This document shows positions 11,161-22,717 of a stretch of 64,000 bases of DNA, piece after piece (within the stretch, counting starts at the first letter, position 1; each line of letters begins with the position of its first letter). The notes beneath the pieces are model-generated. The model did no database searches and was not told the origin of the DNA. It worked only from the letters and a program-made list of their open reading frames with translations. Source of the stretch: Stagonosporopsis chrysanthemi. Its lineage: Eukaryota; Ascomycota; Dothideomycetes; Pleosporales; Didymellaceae. The stretch covers positions 62,001 to 126,000 of the forward strand of contig JAFISE010000036.1 in the NCBI GenBank assembly GCA_022560025.1, given 5' to 3'. A program made the translations under genes and the position numbers.

Positions 11161-13402
11161 CTAAGCCTGACGAAACCGTCGGCGACGACCTCCGCTTCGA
11201 CTACGACTCCAATGCGCGATACACCGCGTCCCCTGGTCGACACCGTCAATGAAGGCTCCCATCACAGCTTGGACGGTATGGCCAGCTGCGTGAGTGCCCA
11301 ATGCTGAGGCAAAGGTCGCTGCATGTGAGCTCATTGTGTGTGTATCGATGGTGTCCGCTTTTGTGATTGTCCAGCCATCAAACAAACGCGCAACAAAATC
11401 TTGAATATGCTGTAGTGTAACGTTTACCTGACTCAAAGCTAACATCCTAGCTGTCTTCCCTAGAGCGCGTGCAGTAGTAGAGTTCAACACGGCATTCCGC
11501 TCTCGTAATTTTGCAGCGATGACATTGGTTTTTGCACCAGGCTCAAAAGCATCGAAAGTCAAGAGTTGACGGCAGTCTTCATCGGTTCCGAGGTTGCCAG
11601 TCAGCTGCTCGAGGTCGATAGTGTGGAGGACGGCATCTTCTGGTATTTCAGCCCAAACAAAGTACTCTCCATGGCCTGTTATCAAGATCAGCGCGCAGTT
11701 TGACAGGATGTTAATCCAGACTTGCCTTTGTATCGGGCCCAGCGTGCGAGATTCTGGGATTTCAACCACGGGAAGACGTCGCCAGCATGGTGTAATTTAC
11801 TTTCTTCTTGCAGGCTTGGGGAATTAAGATCGATCAGAGCGAGCTGAGGTTGTTGCATACTCGTAGCATAGGAAAGTGCCTGTAGAAGAGACTGTGGATT
11901 ATCAGCAGGAGTCTTTGTGTTGATATCGAGTAACCCACACTAGTGGTTGAGATGAATACAGGAGTATCCCCGTATTTGCTTAGATGTAAGACCGCAAAAA
12001 TTTTGCCTGCACTAGACGGATCGTCTAGTGCAATGGGAGGAGGGTATGGCTTCGGCCAATCCATGAAGGTCTGCGCCACAAAGCTGCCGTCAACAAACTT
12101 AGTCCTGCTTGCGGCGTCCCACACTCTATACACGAGCTGCGGTCGTAACGATGCAGCCTGAAAAGCTTCCTTGCTTTCACTTGAATATCCTGGGTTTAGC
12201 TTAACCTCATTCATCAGATCCCAGCCATCCTCTTCGTCGAGATCAACGTCGCTGATAAGTTCCCAATCGTCGTCTCCAGGGATTCGGACAGCCGTAGACA
12301 TGTTCGAGGCGAATGCTAGAGCTTCAGAGGCGCATGTTGTCGATGTACGGTTTTGCTCTTGCTTGGCCTTGCGCGAGGCCCTTCGAACCAGATACCTGTA
12401 GGCCTCTCTGGTGCGGGGAGACTTGGCATACTTTGCAGTGCCCGCCACGATATCCGCTTCACGTTGTCGTCGGCGTAGATCAAGCCCGAGCGCCTCAGCC
12501 TCCTGTTCGATGAGCGTTCTAATATCTAGATAGCGCCCTTCTGGATCGTCGAATGGGATGTTGAATACGCGGCCGAGTACGGGATATGCTTCCGCTCCAT
12601 ACAGCCGCAAATGACCTTCGAACTGAGAGCGGATGATGTGAGGTCTAAGCCCCAAACCAGTAATTGCATTGAATGTGTTGGCGAACACCGTAAGTTCTGC
12701 AGCTCGGCCTGCACTCCAATACCAGCGATAGATAATGGACAATAGCTCCCTTTGGTCGTCGTCCCATTTATGCGAAGGTGATCGTTCCAAGCTTCGAAGA
12801 TCCTCAAGAGATTGCGCATTTGCGCTCCTCTGGATGACCTTAGCAGCTTTTTTCCTGATCGCCGTGACAAAGTCTAGACGTCTGGCGACGGGCTTCCTCG
12901 TCAGCAGCTTGGACTTCCGCTCGAAGTGGTGACTGGTCTTTACAGTTGCAGATTTGCGTCTATGCTCGATCTGACGTTCGGACGGGGACGGTGTTGCCTC
13001 CTGAAAGTCGGTTCTATCGGATTCGTAAACGTAGTCCTCGACGGACGTTGGTGTGCCCGAGCAAGGGAGCTGAGCTGGACTGATATCGGAAGAAGAGGAA
13101 ACCTCCCCAGCTGCGGTGATTAGTTGGGTCAGAAGATCTGCACTCGCCGACGACTCCGGTGTGGACATGGCGGTCGAGATGGCTTCAGCGAAAACCTCAT
13201 CAGAGCCACCATGTGCCAGCATATCGGGCGATTCTTTATTCGAAACCACGAAGCAAAAAGGCTCTGTTGATTCAGTCTTTATCTGAGCATTTGAATTGAT
13301 CTCGCGTGTTGGCAGAACATCGTTGTTGATCTGCGATTGCTGAGACTGTGCGCCTTCATCAAAGTCAAGGAAGACTCCAAGGTTGTAATGATAGATAAGC
13401 AT
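11161..13402 (-). CDS. DUF7587-like fungal protein
   Basis: Three exons, 13402-11939, 11891-11726 and 11675-11161, give 714 aa in a consistent frame. Intron 1 (47 bp) is GT-AG; intron 2 (50 bp, 11676-11725) begins GCAAGT and ends CAG, a GC-AG intron with a CTGAT branch. The first 430 or so residues are low complexity with charged stretches, including a basic region and a conserved-looking segment near WDDDQRELLSIIYRWYW (about 220-240) of the kind found ahead of DUF7587. The C-terminal module begins LVYRVWDAAS, then FISTTSSLLQAL, IDLN and HGEYFVWAEIP, which matches my memory of the fungal DUF7587 pattern (YRVW, IS..., EYL). This is not a database hit. Function unknown. There may be a further 5' exon, because the frame upstream of 13402 stays open in another phase. 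Confidence 0.7.
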
Positions 13403-15004
13403 GGCTCACAAGAGTTTTCATAATCAGATACGCTCAATTGAGACATCGATTGCTCTGTGTCCTCCACGCTGACGCGAGTCGCTGGCACGCAGATCATAAC
13501 GCCATGCTGGGCAGGCTGCCAGTCCAGCCCGGACCTCATGTTGCGGAACTTGAACAAGCTATCTCTTACAACAAAATGCTGGTATAGAAGAAACAATCGT
13601 AAGATAAGTAAGGACAGTAGCTGCGCGAGGAAAGTGCAGACACGCGGTGCTGGAGGGTGGTTCTGTCGCTGAGAAGCCCGCTCTTCCGAAGAAAAACCAA
13701 CACGAAAAGCGCGACGCGTCGAAAAAGCGCGCTATCAGTGTTTTCAAAGCGCGAGAGACGTGCCGATTTGGCGACGCAGACACGGACGCGGACGTGTGGT
13801 GAGGTGAGGACGAAGTTTGCCACTGAGGCACCGCAGCTCGAACGAGCTGACCCTCATGGTGGCGATGCGAGAGCGGCTCCACGCGAGGCCAAGCGTGTCC
13901 ATCGACTGTTTAAATGCGTCGGAGGTTTACCAGCAGGAGAGGTCTTTCGTGTTGGGCGTTGCGGTGAGGCACTGGCTTGATGCCTGTCAGAAATCGAACG
14001 TTGTAGACGCGTGGGGTGGTTATACTTGTATGTAAACTTCTGCACCACCATAGTTGTACTGCGTCACAGCACATGCTGCACGCTCGAGGTGGGGTTGTTG
14101 ACGACGAGAGGCCGATGGAGAGAAGTTAACGAATCAAAAAGAGAGACGACAGAACGGGAAAGAACGAGGTGTGATGCGTGATCGCTTCCCTAGACGGCGC
14201 CAGATAGCACCATCCGACTATTACAAACAAGACGGCTTGAATATCTTACCAACCGGGACTGGGTAAGAGGAGCTGGTGAGAGCAGAGTACCGGATCAAAC
14301 TTCGATGTAATGTTAGGTGAGAGCAAACGCAGAAACAGCCCTACGTTATAACTAGCAAGGATGGAATTGCAATGCTGTTGCAAAGACAACTATCTATAGT
14401 AAAGCAGACAAACAAGACTTCCTCCCACGCTACGTGACTGTCGTGATTTTTTGTTCAACTGGTAAAGAAAAGAAAAGAAGATTGCGAAACAAATGCAGCC
14501 ACTGTGCGCCTTATTGCTGTTCTTAAGATCCAGCCAAAAGATGTATATGAAGGGCCCGATGATGTGCTATACCGAGAGCTGCTTTCAGGCCGTTGGCTTG
14601 TATGTTGGCAGGCGACGGCTGGAGGCCGGACAAGTTGACGTCCTGCAGCTGCCCGGCGCGCGAAGTAGTTTTGGAAAAATTAAAAAATCTCGAGCACCCC
14701 GCGTGGCCCCTCGCGGCACGACGGTTGCCGGTGGTTGATAGAATACGGCAGCGTGTCTGCAGTTGGTGGTGTGAGCAGTCGATTGTTGTGCATAAACGCC
14801 GGTAGCAAAGGAAGGTCGTAACGCACTCCTGCAGGGATGGTATGCGAGGCACAACAACGTAACCCGCATACACTCTTCAGAGCGTGACTTCTTATGCTGC
14901 AGCGGGCGACGCCCCGCATCGCTCGAGGTGTTGTACGCTACCGATGTCCATGCGCAGCACGAAGATGCGATGTCCAACTCGAACCCCCTCTGGCGGTCCA
15001 GGCC
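13403..15004. other. Intergenic, about 1.6 kb
   Basis: This region lies upstream of the DUF7587-like gene and downstream of the F-box-like gene. Overlapping short frames near 13560-14050 and 14490-14980 run on both strands but show no domain, no codon-use support and no splice consistency. A possible 5' exon of the DUF7587-like gene may lie near 13410-13600. Confidence 0.45.
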
Positions 15005-16593
15005 TCATTTGTGGCCATGTTGCTCGGTGCATGCCTTTCTGACGACCCACTTCTCCCAGAACTTCCGCTGTAGGTTTGTCACTTGTTGCCCGTCGTCGCC
15101 CAGCACTTCCACGCTATCCATGTGACCGTTGCAATTGCACCATGGTACCGAGGCGGGTGTGTCCGGAGACAACGGTGGGAAATGCAAGTTTCCACCCTCT
15201 TCGGGCTCGTCTGTACCTGCGTCCGAATCGGAGTCACCGACCGAGCCGTCGCTGACGTACGCGTGATCCTGATCGTCGACGTGATCGGGTTCGTCTTCGT
15301 ATGGATCCCAATCGTCGCTTTCATCGCTGCTGTCGCTTCCGAGAGGGTCATCTGGCACTTCCGCACCCATTGTCCATGCATCGTCGAAGTGCTTTTCGTA
15401 GTCTATCCGCCGAAGGCTGACCCAATCCAGTTTCGACATGTCCTCGCGAAGAAACGATAGCACGTCTCTCCACCGACTGCCGTCCTTCAACAGCACATCC
15501 CGTAGCCTCAGACCTCGCAGTGTTTCTCTATGTCGTTTAGCAAGAGCAATGATCTCTTCAGCGTCAAGGCGCCACGCCTGAATACCGAATGCCTGCAGCT
15601 TATCCCACTTCACATTATGAAAGATCTCCTCCAGCCGCAAGGTAAGCGGTCGGTGCGAAGGAAAGCCAATATGTACAGCTTCGATATTCTTTGCAGCCGT
15701 AAACACAGCTTTAGATAGTGACGAGAGATCCCTCATCCGTTGGTCCAGATCAAGACCGTCGTCGAAATGGAGTTCGAGGCAGGTGAGTCGTTCGGCCAGG
15801 AGCCTCATAGCGGAGGGCGGGCTATCTGCAGCACCCAGCACGCTTGCCGGGCTAAGCATAGGTGATGAGAACCTGGAGCATTGCGATTTCGATGCAATCA
15901 ATGCCTCCCCTATTGTCCTGGTAGAGTGCAGACAAGCAGGTGGCCATTTTAGTTCCACTATCTGACTGACTTCGTTATGTGTCCGGATATACTGCATAAG
16001 CATGCCATCTGCTTGATCCTGGAGCCTGAGGATCTGAACGTGTTGAAGCGACGTGAAGGCTGAGATGGCCAGGGTCAGTACTCGGGCGTCTTCTTGCGTG
16101 CGCACTATGTCCTTTTGCTCTTTTACTTTTTGCACAAAGTGGCTAGCATTTAGAATCCCAAGGTCGCCTGTTAACGTTGGAAGGAGGTCTTGCACACGTT
16201 CTCGTCCTGCAGCAGAGTCAGCATTTATCTGTGACGTAAAGCAAACGCCTGACCTTCCACATAGAAGAACGGCACCATGTAGCTGAACTTCTTCACCCGC
16301 GCCGCCAGATGTGGCTGGCTAGCAATATTTTCTAGACGCTTCAGGCCGGTCCTTGAGAATCTTGTCGTCACTCTGGAGAACTGGTGGATGGCTCCCAGAT
16401 CTGCGAACTTGCTGCATGTGAGTCTCAAATTGGCGATAGTCTGAGCTTGGTCCGGTTCAATTGGCGGGGGTGGTTTGAAGCTCTCTTGTGACAGATACGC
16501 GCGGCGTTCTAAGCTGATGAGCTTTTCTGGCTCTGAGGCGACATGTTCGAGGATAATCCGCAGAAGTTCGTCGGCGAGATCAAGGATACCCAT
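15005..16593 (-). CDS. F-box-like protein with acidic C-terminal region
   Basis: Two exons, 16593-16254 and 16206-15005, give 513 aa. The 47-bp intron (16207-16253) has a GTCAGG donor and a GCAG acceptor and joins in phase. The N-terminus reads MGILDLADELLRIILEHV followed by LRLTCSKFADLGA, the usual fungal F-box pattern in which the motif recruits Skp1 of an SCF ubiquitin ligase. The middle holds leucine-rich stretches that may form LRR-like substrate-binding surface (LQHVQILRLQ, LTCLELHF, LRGLRLRDVLL). Near residues 410-465 is a run dominated by Asp, Glu and Ser. The substrate is unknown. ATG 16593 places the F-box at the very start, which is normal for the family. A TATATAT lies about 90 bp upstream. 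Confidence 0.8.
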
Positions 16594-18001
16594 GGCGACT
16601 GCGCGGAGACCATCCAGATGTCAAGACGTGAGGGAAGAGCTCCCAGGGGGCACGGGCGCAGGAACTGAAGCTAGCAGCGGATATATACTCCAACAGAGAC
16701 TCGATCAAAGGCTCGGGCCGGCACGGCGTGGAGCGCAGACGTGGCGGAAAGTAGTGTCAGGATGCAGCGGCAGAATCCGAGGTTGTTTCAGCAGACTACG
16801 TGGTGTATTGATGTCCGGGGACGCTGCTCTGTCACTCTGTGGGCACAGGCCGGCCGGAGGGGCACACTCGGGAAAATAAAGGAAGCATGACCTCTCCTGG
16901 CTCTCCAGCGGTCAGCTAAGCGTTGCTGAAGGTTGCAGAGGACGACTGGACACAAAACCTGCACCCGCACGCATCTAAGCGTGCCCTAACGATGCAAGCT
17001 GGGTTTCGACCCAATAACAAGGTGCGACTCATACTCAACACGGCTTAATGCGTCACGTGCTCAACAAGTGATGCGGGCGTCCTGGTAGAAAGGCGGATCC
17101 AAGGGAGGACCCGCGAGCGAAAAGATGTCGATTCGTTGCTAGACACGGTCGCACGCCGTCCAGGGGTGGATCAGGCTGCGGCAATATGATTCGAGGCGCT
17201 CTCGCTCCCCACCCCATGCGACCAAGGCCTTCGAATCAGAGTCTAATGCGTTGCCAACGAAGCGTGCAGCGACAGCGCTTGCGGATGCGAATGGCCGCCT
17301 TGTGCGGCTTGTCATGGGCCATACCACTGCCGTGCACTTGGATTCGCACCAGACGCATCCTTCGAAGGGATGCGCACCGGTGACGACACTGACGACAAGA
17401 TAGACACGGACAACGACCACAGCCTTGGGAGGCTGAAGCGTGTAGCATGGCGTGTTTCTGTGTGATATCCGACGCTACTAGACGCGGCTCCACGCAGCGG
17501 TCTCTGTTCCCCTGCACGCGAAATAATAATGGGAAGACTAGTGCGTTGTCACCGATTGCTTGCATATAATAATCCATGTCGTCTCCATGTCGTCGCCCGA
17601 TCACCGGTCCCGCAGACCTTGTCCCGTCCTGATGACATCCTTTGCAAGAAGCAAAAGTTTGCAGCGCTGCACGCAAGCCGAGTTACATACCATCATTTCC
17701 CTGACGCAGAACCGCTCGCGAGTACTGCTTGTCGCCCGTCTGGGTCACGCCACCTGCTTGGTACCATCGTACCTTGACACGAAAACTACAGCGGCTGCAT
17801 ATGCTAGTCCACGCTGTTCGAGGTACACGAGGCTGTGTAGCGTTGCACAAGATATGTACCTAGTCCACTGCGCGTCTGGCGAGCTATCGAATCCATCTCA
17901 CACAGAACAATCGACTCCGTGCCTCGACCTGCCACCCGTTCATCAGGGCAAATATCAACGTGGCATTTGCGTCATGCTGTTTGCGCGTCCCCGGTCTGAC
18001 A
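16594..18001. other. Intergenic, about 1.4 kb
   Basis: This stretch separates the 5' end of the F-box gene from the 3' end of the phosphopantetheine adenylyltransferase gene. Short frames only; nothing else supported. Confidence 0.5.
16681..16687 (-). promoter_or_regulatory. TATA-like element upstream of the F-box gene
   Basis: A TATATAT on the minus strand lies about 90 bp before the ATG at 16593. The position fits a core promoter; function is inferred. Confidence 0.4.
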
Positions 18002-19306
18002 TTACGCCTTTGCTCTTGGCTTGACGAGTTCACTCCGTTTTCGACGAATCTCCGTGCTGCTCAACTTGCTCTGAAACGTCTCATCGACGCTGTCTTCTTC
18101 GCTGGCATCGAGGACAGCCACTTCATAGACCTCAAGTGGATCCCACCCTTGTTCCTCCCGCTTCTGGTTGACTGCAGTGCCACCACCTCGTGTCTCGAGC
18201 GAGAGGGCCAGTGCTGTGATGTCTTTGTCGGTGATGGTAGGCCCAAAGGGGTCCCAGATCTCGACGTACTTGATAGTCAAGCCGAATGGGTAGCTGATGT
18301 GCACAGCATGTCCGTTCGGCCCCGGCTCATTGACTTCCTGTGTCTGGATTCGATTGTCGTCAGGTCGACCAAAGTACACAATCGAATCCAAGAAGTCGTG
18401 TGTTGACTCCTGACGGGCTTTCCAGCTCTCCAGCTGGTCAGCATATTTCTTATTCATGAGAAGAGCGTCGCCAGTGATTCCAACCGTAAGCACGCTGGGG
18501 CTGTCAGATTGCTGCCGGCGACCCAGCACAAAGGCGAACATTGTGAGGAGCAGCTTGTGACCGATGTGAAGGTGATCAAAAGTTCCACCTACGGCAACAG
18601 CTAGGTGTTTTGTGGATTCTGCAAATGAGTCGGTAGCAGTATCGGCTGAGGTGCCAGCATTGAGAACCATGCCACCTCGAACTTTGGACACCTTAGTATG
18701 CTTAGAGACATCAAGGAAAGTCTTCAAGAAGCGCTCGCCTTCCTCACTCTCGACTGAGTATACAGATGTCCAATTTCTGGAACTCTTGGCGAGTGTAGGT
18801 ACGTCAATGGCAGGACCCTGGAGCTGTTGCTCTGGCGTTGAGTCTGCAGAAGCATGCAGGAGCTTGCCCTCCTTTGAATGCGCTACCAGTAAGACACGAG
18901 CGTCAATGCCTTCAGCGTCCTCCGTGTCAATGGCATCCTTGGCTGCCACAATGCATATCAACTTGTATAGGTCGGCGACGAGCTGCTGTGTGGTGCTGAA
19001 CAGCGGTCCTCTTGCGTCATCGAGGTGGCCGTGTAGATGGGGACAAGCAAGCGCGATCTCGAGCAGCGTAGGCTCCTGAGCCCGTCGAAGCTCCCTCAGT
19101 ACAATCGATAGCGGAGCATGGTAGGCAGCTTTCAACGACGCATACGTGGAGGGCGTTGGTGCAGGCGGCAGCAACAGCAAGGCACGGCGCGGCTCTCTGT
19201 GGAGTGGAGGCATGGTCGCCAGATGTCGCAGCCGCAGGGACACACTAGACACGGCAGGCGGGACGGCAACGGGACTGAGACGGCGCACTGCGGCAGACAG
19301 GCTCAT
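18002..19306 (-). CDS. CAB4: Pantetheine-phosphate adenylyltransferase (CoA synthesis)
   Basis: Single exon, 434 aa. The C-terminal half carries the nucleotidyltransferase signature GGTFDHLHIGHK (about 235-247, HxGH-type) and the closing SSTEIRRKR motif of the PPAT family, which transfers AMP from ATP to 4'-phosphopantetheine to make dephospho-CoA. The length and the roughly 200-residue N-terminal region match the eukaryotic Cab4/PPAT-only architecture rather than the animal fusion with dephospho-CoA kinase. The first 31 residues are Arg- and Ser-rich with no acidic residue and precede a second Met (codon 32, at 19211-19213), so two start sites could give mitochondrial and cytosolic forms. 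Divergent from the WD40 gene, with 229 bp between start codons. Confidence 0.88.
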   Translation of the reverse strand: MSLSAAVRRLSPVAVPPAVSSVSLRLRHLATMPPLHREPRRALLLLPPAPTPSTYASLKAAYHAPLSIVLRELRRAQEPTLLEIALACPHLHGHLDDARGPLFSTTQQLVADLYKLICIVAAKDAIDTEDAEGIDARVLLVAHSKEGKLLHASADSTPEQQLQGPAIDVPTLAKSSRNWTSVYSVESEEGERFLKTFLDVSKHTKVSKVRGGMVLNAGTSADTATDSFAESTKHLAVAVGGTFDHLHIGHKLLLTMFAFVLGRRQQSDSPSVLTVGITGDALLMNKKYADQLESWKARQESTHDFLDSIVYFGRPDDNRIQTQEVNEPGPNGHAVHISYPFGLTIKYVEIWDPFGPTITDKDITALALSLETRGGGTAVNQKREEQGWDPLEVYEVAVLDASEEDSVDETFQSKLSSTEIRRKRSELVKPRAKA

Positions 19307-19535
19307 GTGACGGTCACGGAGACGACGCGGATATCTAGGATTGCCTGGCGTGAAGCTGCAATCGTGAAAGGTGCCGTGCGAGGGCAGTTCGGGGAGGCAG
19401 GTGGTGGGGGAGGGGCTGGACCGAGAGCGTCGGCCACGACAAGCCGACCTGCGCCTTGAAAGCGCTCAGCCCTCTGACAGGCGTGACCGTCCCGTTCTCC
19501 TACCGGCAGCTCGAAGCTGTTCCTTTCGCGGCGCG

Positions 19536-21691
19536 ATGCCGTTCCACCACAGCAACCAGCAGCAGTTCACCCTCGCGGCGGGCCTCGGACAGGCGGCGCA
19601 ACTGGGCTCGATTGGGTCACCTCACGGCAACCTCAGGTACGCGCTGCGCCGCCAGGCATGCGTGCGCGATAGCGACCGCTGACACACGGCAGAGTGGCCA
19701 CCGCAGGCACGACGAGCGCCGGCACCGACGCGTTTGCGGCGTCCAGCGCAGGCGGCATTCCAGACGAGCAGCACGCAGCGGCGCCCGCAGCGGCCCAACA
19801 GCCACAGCCCCAGCAGCAGCAGCTCCAGCAGCAGCAGCAGCAACAGCTGCCGCCGCCGCCGCAGATGTACAACCAGGCCGACCAGTACGGCGGCTCGGCG
19901 CCCAACATCAGCCTCCAGCAGGCCACGCCCCAGGGCTCCCACTACAGCACGCCTGCAGCATTGCCGGGCAGCCTCCAGCCTGCGCAGCGTCCGGGCCCAT
20001 CCTCGGCCAACACTGCGCCCACCGTGCCTACCCAGGGCATCGCCAGCAACGCCAACTCGTACACGCTCCCCACGCGCTCCAACACCATCAGCCAGTCGCA
20101 GCACTCCTCGCACACCTACTCGCGCTCGAGCCCAGCCGGCATGGGCCCCGATCAGAAGTACATCCCCTTCTCCAATACCCCTGAGCAGTCCAAGTACACT
20201 GCCACCACACCCTCGCAGAAATACTACCCTTCGACGCCGACCGCCAATGCATCGCAATCGCCACTCGGCCTGGCTGACATCAGGCCTCGCGCAAACTCGA
20301 GCATGGACCCAGAAGGCGGGCTAGGCCCATCCAACGCCTTCATCAGCGAGCAAAACAAGACTCCCTCCAACAGCAACTATCTGGCGCCCTGGAGCATATA
20401 CGCCTACGACTGGTGCAAGTGGAATGTCTCAGGCGGGAACAGTGCTGGCAAGATGGCTGTTGGAAGCTACATCGAGGACAACCACAACTTCATCCGCATC
20501 CTTGACACCCAGATCACTCCCCAGCACGACGCTGCTCCCGGTACCTCGCCCTTTGGCCTCGAATACAATGCCATCGCAGAAGCCACCTGCTCGTTTCCCG
20601 TCACTCGCATCTTGTGGGAGCCCCCATCTTCTCAGAAGCAGTCGACTGACCTTCTTGCGACTTCTGGCGACCATCTACGGCTCTGGTCGCTTCCACAAGC
20701 GTCAGGCAACAACCTGAGCAACACAATATCGCGGACATCCTCGGTGAATACACGAGAACCACAGCTGCCTAAACTCACACCGCTTGCTCTCCTCTCCAAC
20801 TCAAAAACACCCGAACACACCGCTCCGTTGACATCGCTCGACTGGAACACTATGTCGCCAAAGCTCATCATCACGTCCAGCATCGACACGACCTGCACAA
20901 TATGGGACATCCCAACGCTTACTGCGAAAACACAGCTGATTGCACACGACAAAGAGGTGTTCGATGTCCGTTTTTGCGCAGGAAGCGTAGATGTGTTTGT
21001 GAGCTGTGGCGCCGACGGCAGCGTCCGCATGTTTGATCTTCGAAGTTTGGAGCACAGTACCATCATTTACGAGCCGTCTGACAAGACCAACGACAAAGAT
21101 AAAGGTCAGCCAACCTCTCTCATACCAAACACGCTGAATTCACTAACGAACGCAACAGGATCACCAACAGGTCGAATGTCCCCAACGAAAGCCCAACAGA
21201 CCATGTCCTATGCGCCTCCTCTCCTTCGCCTTGCTGCTTCTCCACACGACTCGCATCTCCTTGCCACCTTCGCCCAAGACTCGAATGTTGTCCGTATTCT
21301 CGACGTACGGCAACCAGGACAGGCGCTCCTTGAGCTTCGCGGACATTCTGCCGCGCTGAACAGCATCGAGTGGAACCCGTCAAGAAGAGGCATGCTTGCT
21401 TCTGGCGGCGACGATTCTCTTGTACTCGTCTGGGATCTCTTGCACGCCAATACTGGCGCTGCAATCAGCAGCGAGCACACCGCTCCGCCACAAGCTGCCC
21501 CGGCGGCCCAGCCTGCCAACGGTACAGGAGCACAGAACGTCCCAGTAGGACAAAAGGGCCCATACGCCAGCTGGCGATGTGACTACGAGGTCGGCAACAT
21601 TAGCTGGGCACCTCAGAGCGCCTTGACGGGACAAGGAGGCGATTGGATAGGTGTTGCTGGAGGGAGGGGTGTCTGGGGTGTCAAATTATGA
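19536..21691 (+). CDS. WD40-repeat protein, DCAF7/WDR68 (AN11) family
   Basis: Exon 1 is 19536-19636 and exon 2 starts at 19693 after a 56-bp intron (GTACGC donor, CAG acceptor); the GTG at 19694 is not the start. The product is 699 aa. After a polar Gln/Pro-rich N-terminus (about 35-220) comes the block LAPWSIYAYDWCKWNV and the following GKMAVGSYIEDNHNFI, diagnostic of the DCAF7/WDR68 group of WD40 scaffold proteins that bind DYRK/HIPK-type kinases and act in CUL4 ligase or transcription complexes. WD repeats end near VLVWDLL. A 54-bp stretch at 21105-21158 has GTCAGC, CTAAC and ACAG signals but is in frame and free of stops, so the protein may be 681 aa if it is spliced out. Confidence 0.88.
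19803..19866 (+). repeat. CAG/CAA and CCG codon repeat
   Basis: A run of CAG and CAA codons followed by CCG codons encodes poly-Gln then Pro in the low-complexity N-terminus of the WD40 protein. It is a likely site of length variation between strains. Confidence 0.7.
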
Positions 21692-22717
21692 TCAACGAAA
21701 GGTCGAAGAATCGTTCAGAGTGGGTGCTTATATGACGAGCGACGTAGAGTATGATTGACGAGAGCGACTGGTGCTTCGAGCACGCTTCTGAGGGGTTGAG
21801 GAATACCGATGTCTACGTGCAAAAACGGCGTTGTGGGATCGCTTCGACCTATATCTATAGACCTGCGATTCAGAAGCAGTAAAATTACACATGTTCACCT
21901 CAGAACTTTGCAGATTTTCTTTGCGCACGCCGACGTCGACCATCATCCGGCTTCACGGATATCAAGCTAAAACGCACCGCGGAAAGCGATCCTTCACACA
22001 ACGGTCTGCGTCAAACCATCATGACTGACCCAATTTTTTGAACGCATCCCCACACAATCGGACTGGGCAAATCGCGATGCGTGACGTCAGACTTCCCCCT
22101 GATCCGAACGCGGCTACGACGGTTCGGTGCGATGATAAACCCTTATTGGTCTGCGTGCCTTGCGTCGAACGATCCAGTCCTGTTCAACTGCACAGGCAAA
22201 GAGGAAAATAATGAAACATCTTGTGCAGTGATTGGTGGCGTGGTCGAGAAAGGGCCGCGTCAGGCAGACCCTGATCCAACATTTGCAACAAGCTTTGTAC
22301 ATCCGGTCAGCACTCTAAATTTGGCAGCCGTTTAGCTGCGAACCATCGTCCCTAGACCTCGACGCGGTCAAGCGCTACAGCCCAAGCTCCAGATTCTTCC
22401 ATTATCGATTGCTGGGGAGTGCTGGCCTTCGCACTCAAACCCACAGGTGACGTAGCTAGCGGCGATCTACGGGCTCGTGTTCGAGAACGGACTCAACAAA
22501 GCAATCTCCAGATGTCATCCCGGCGGTATTGCGCGTACCACGGCGGGGCTTGCGATCTTGAGTCTCCCAGGCATCTGTGACCTCTCGTTCTTCCCCAATT
22601 TCAGATCAATCGTTCCAGATGAAGCCTATTCGTTGTAGTTAAGCATCTCATATAACTTTTTCCTTCCTGCCTGTCGTTCTCTCCGATCAGCGGTTCCACC
22701 GCACCCCTCACGCGACC
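21692..22717. other. Intergenic, about 1 kb, promoter side of the CSC1-like gene
   Basis: No gene was supported. This stretch holds the 3' region of the WD40 gene and the promoter of the CSC1-like gene. Confidence 0.5.

Noticed and set aside
11754..11800. A 47-bp GT-AG intron in the DUF7587-like gene
   Set aside because: Splicing it would break the frame with the next exon; retaining it gives a continuous sensible protein.
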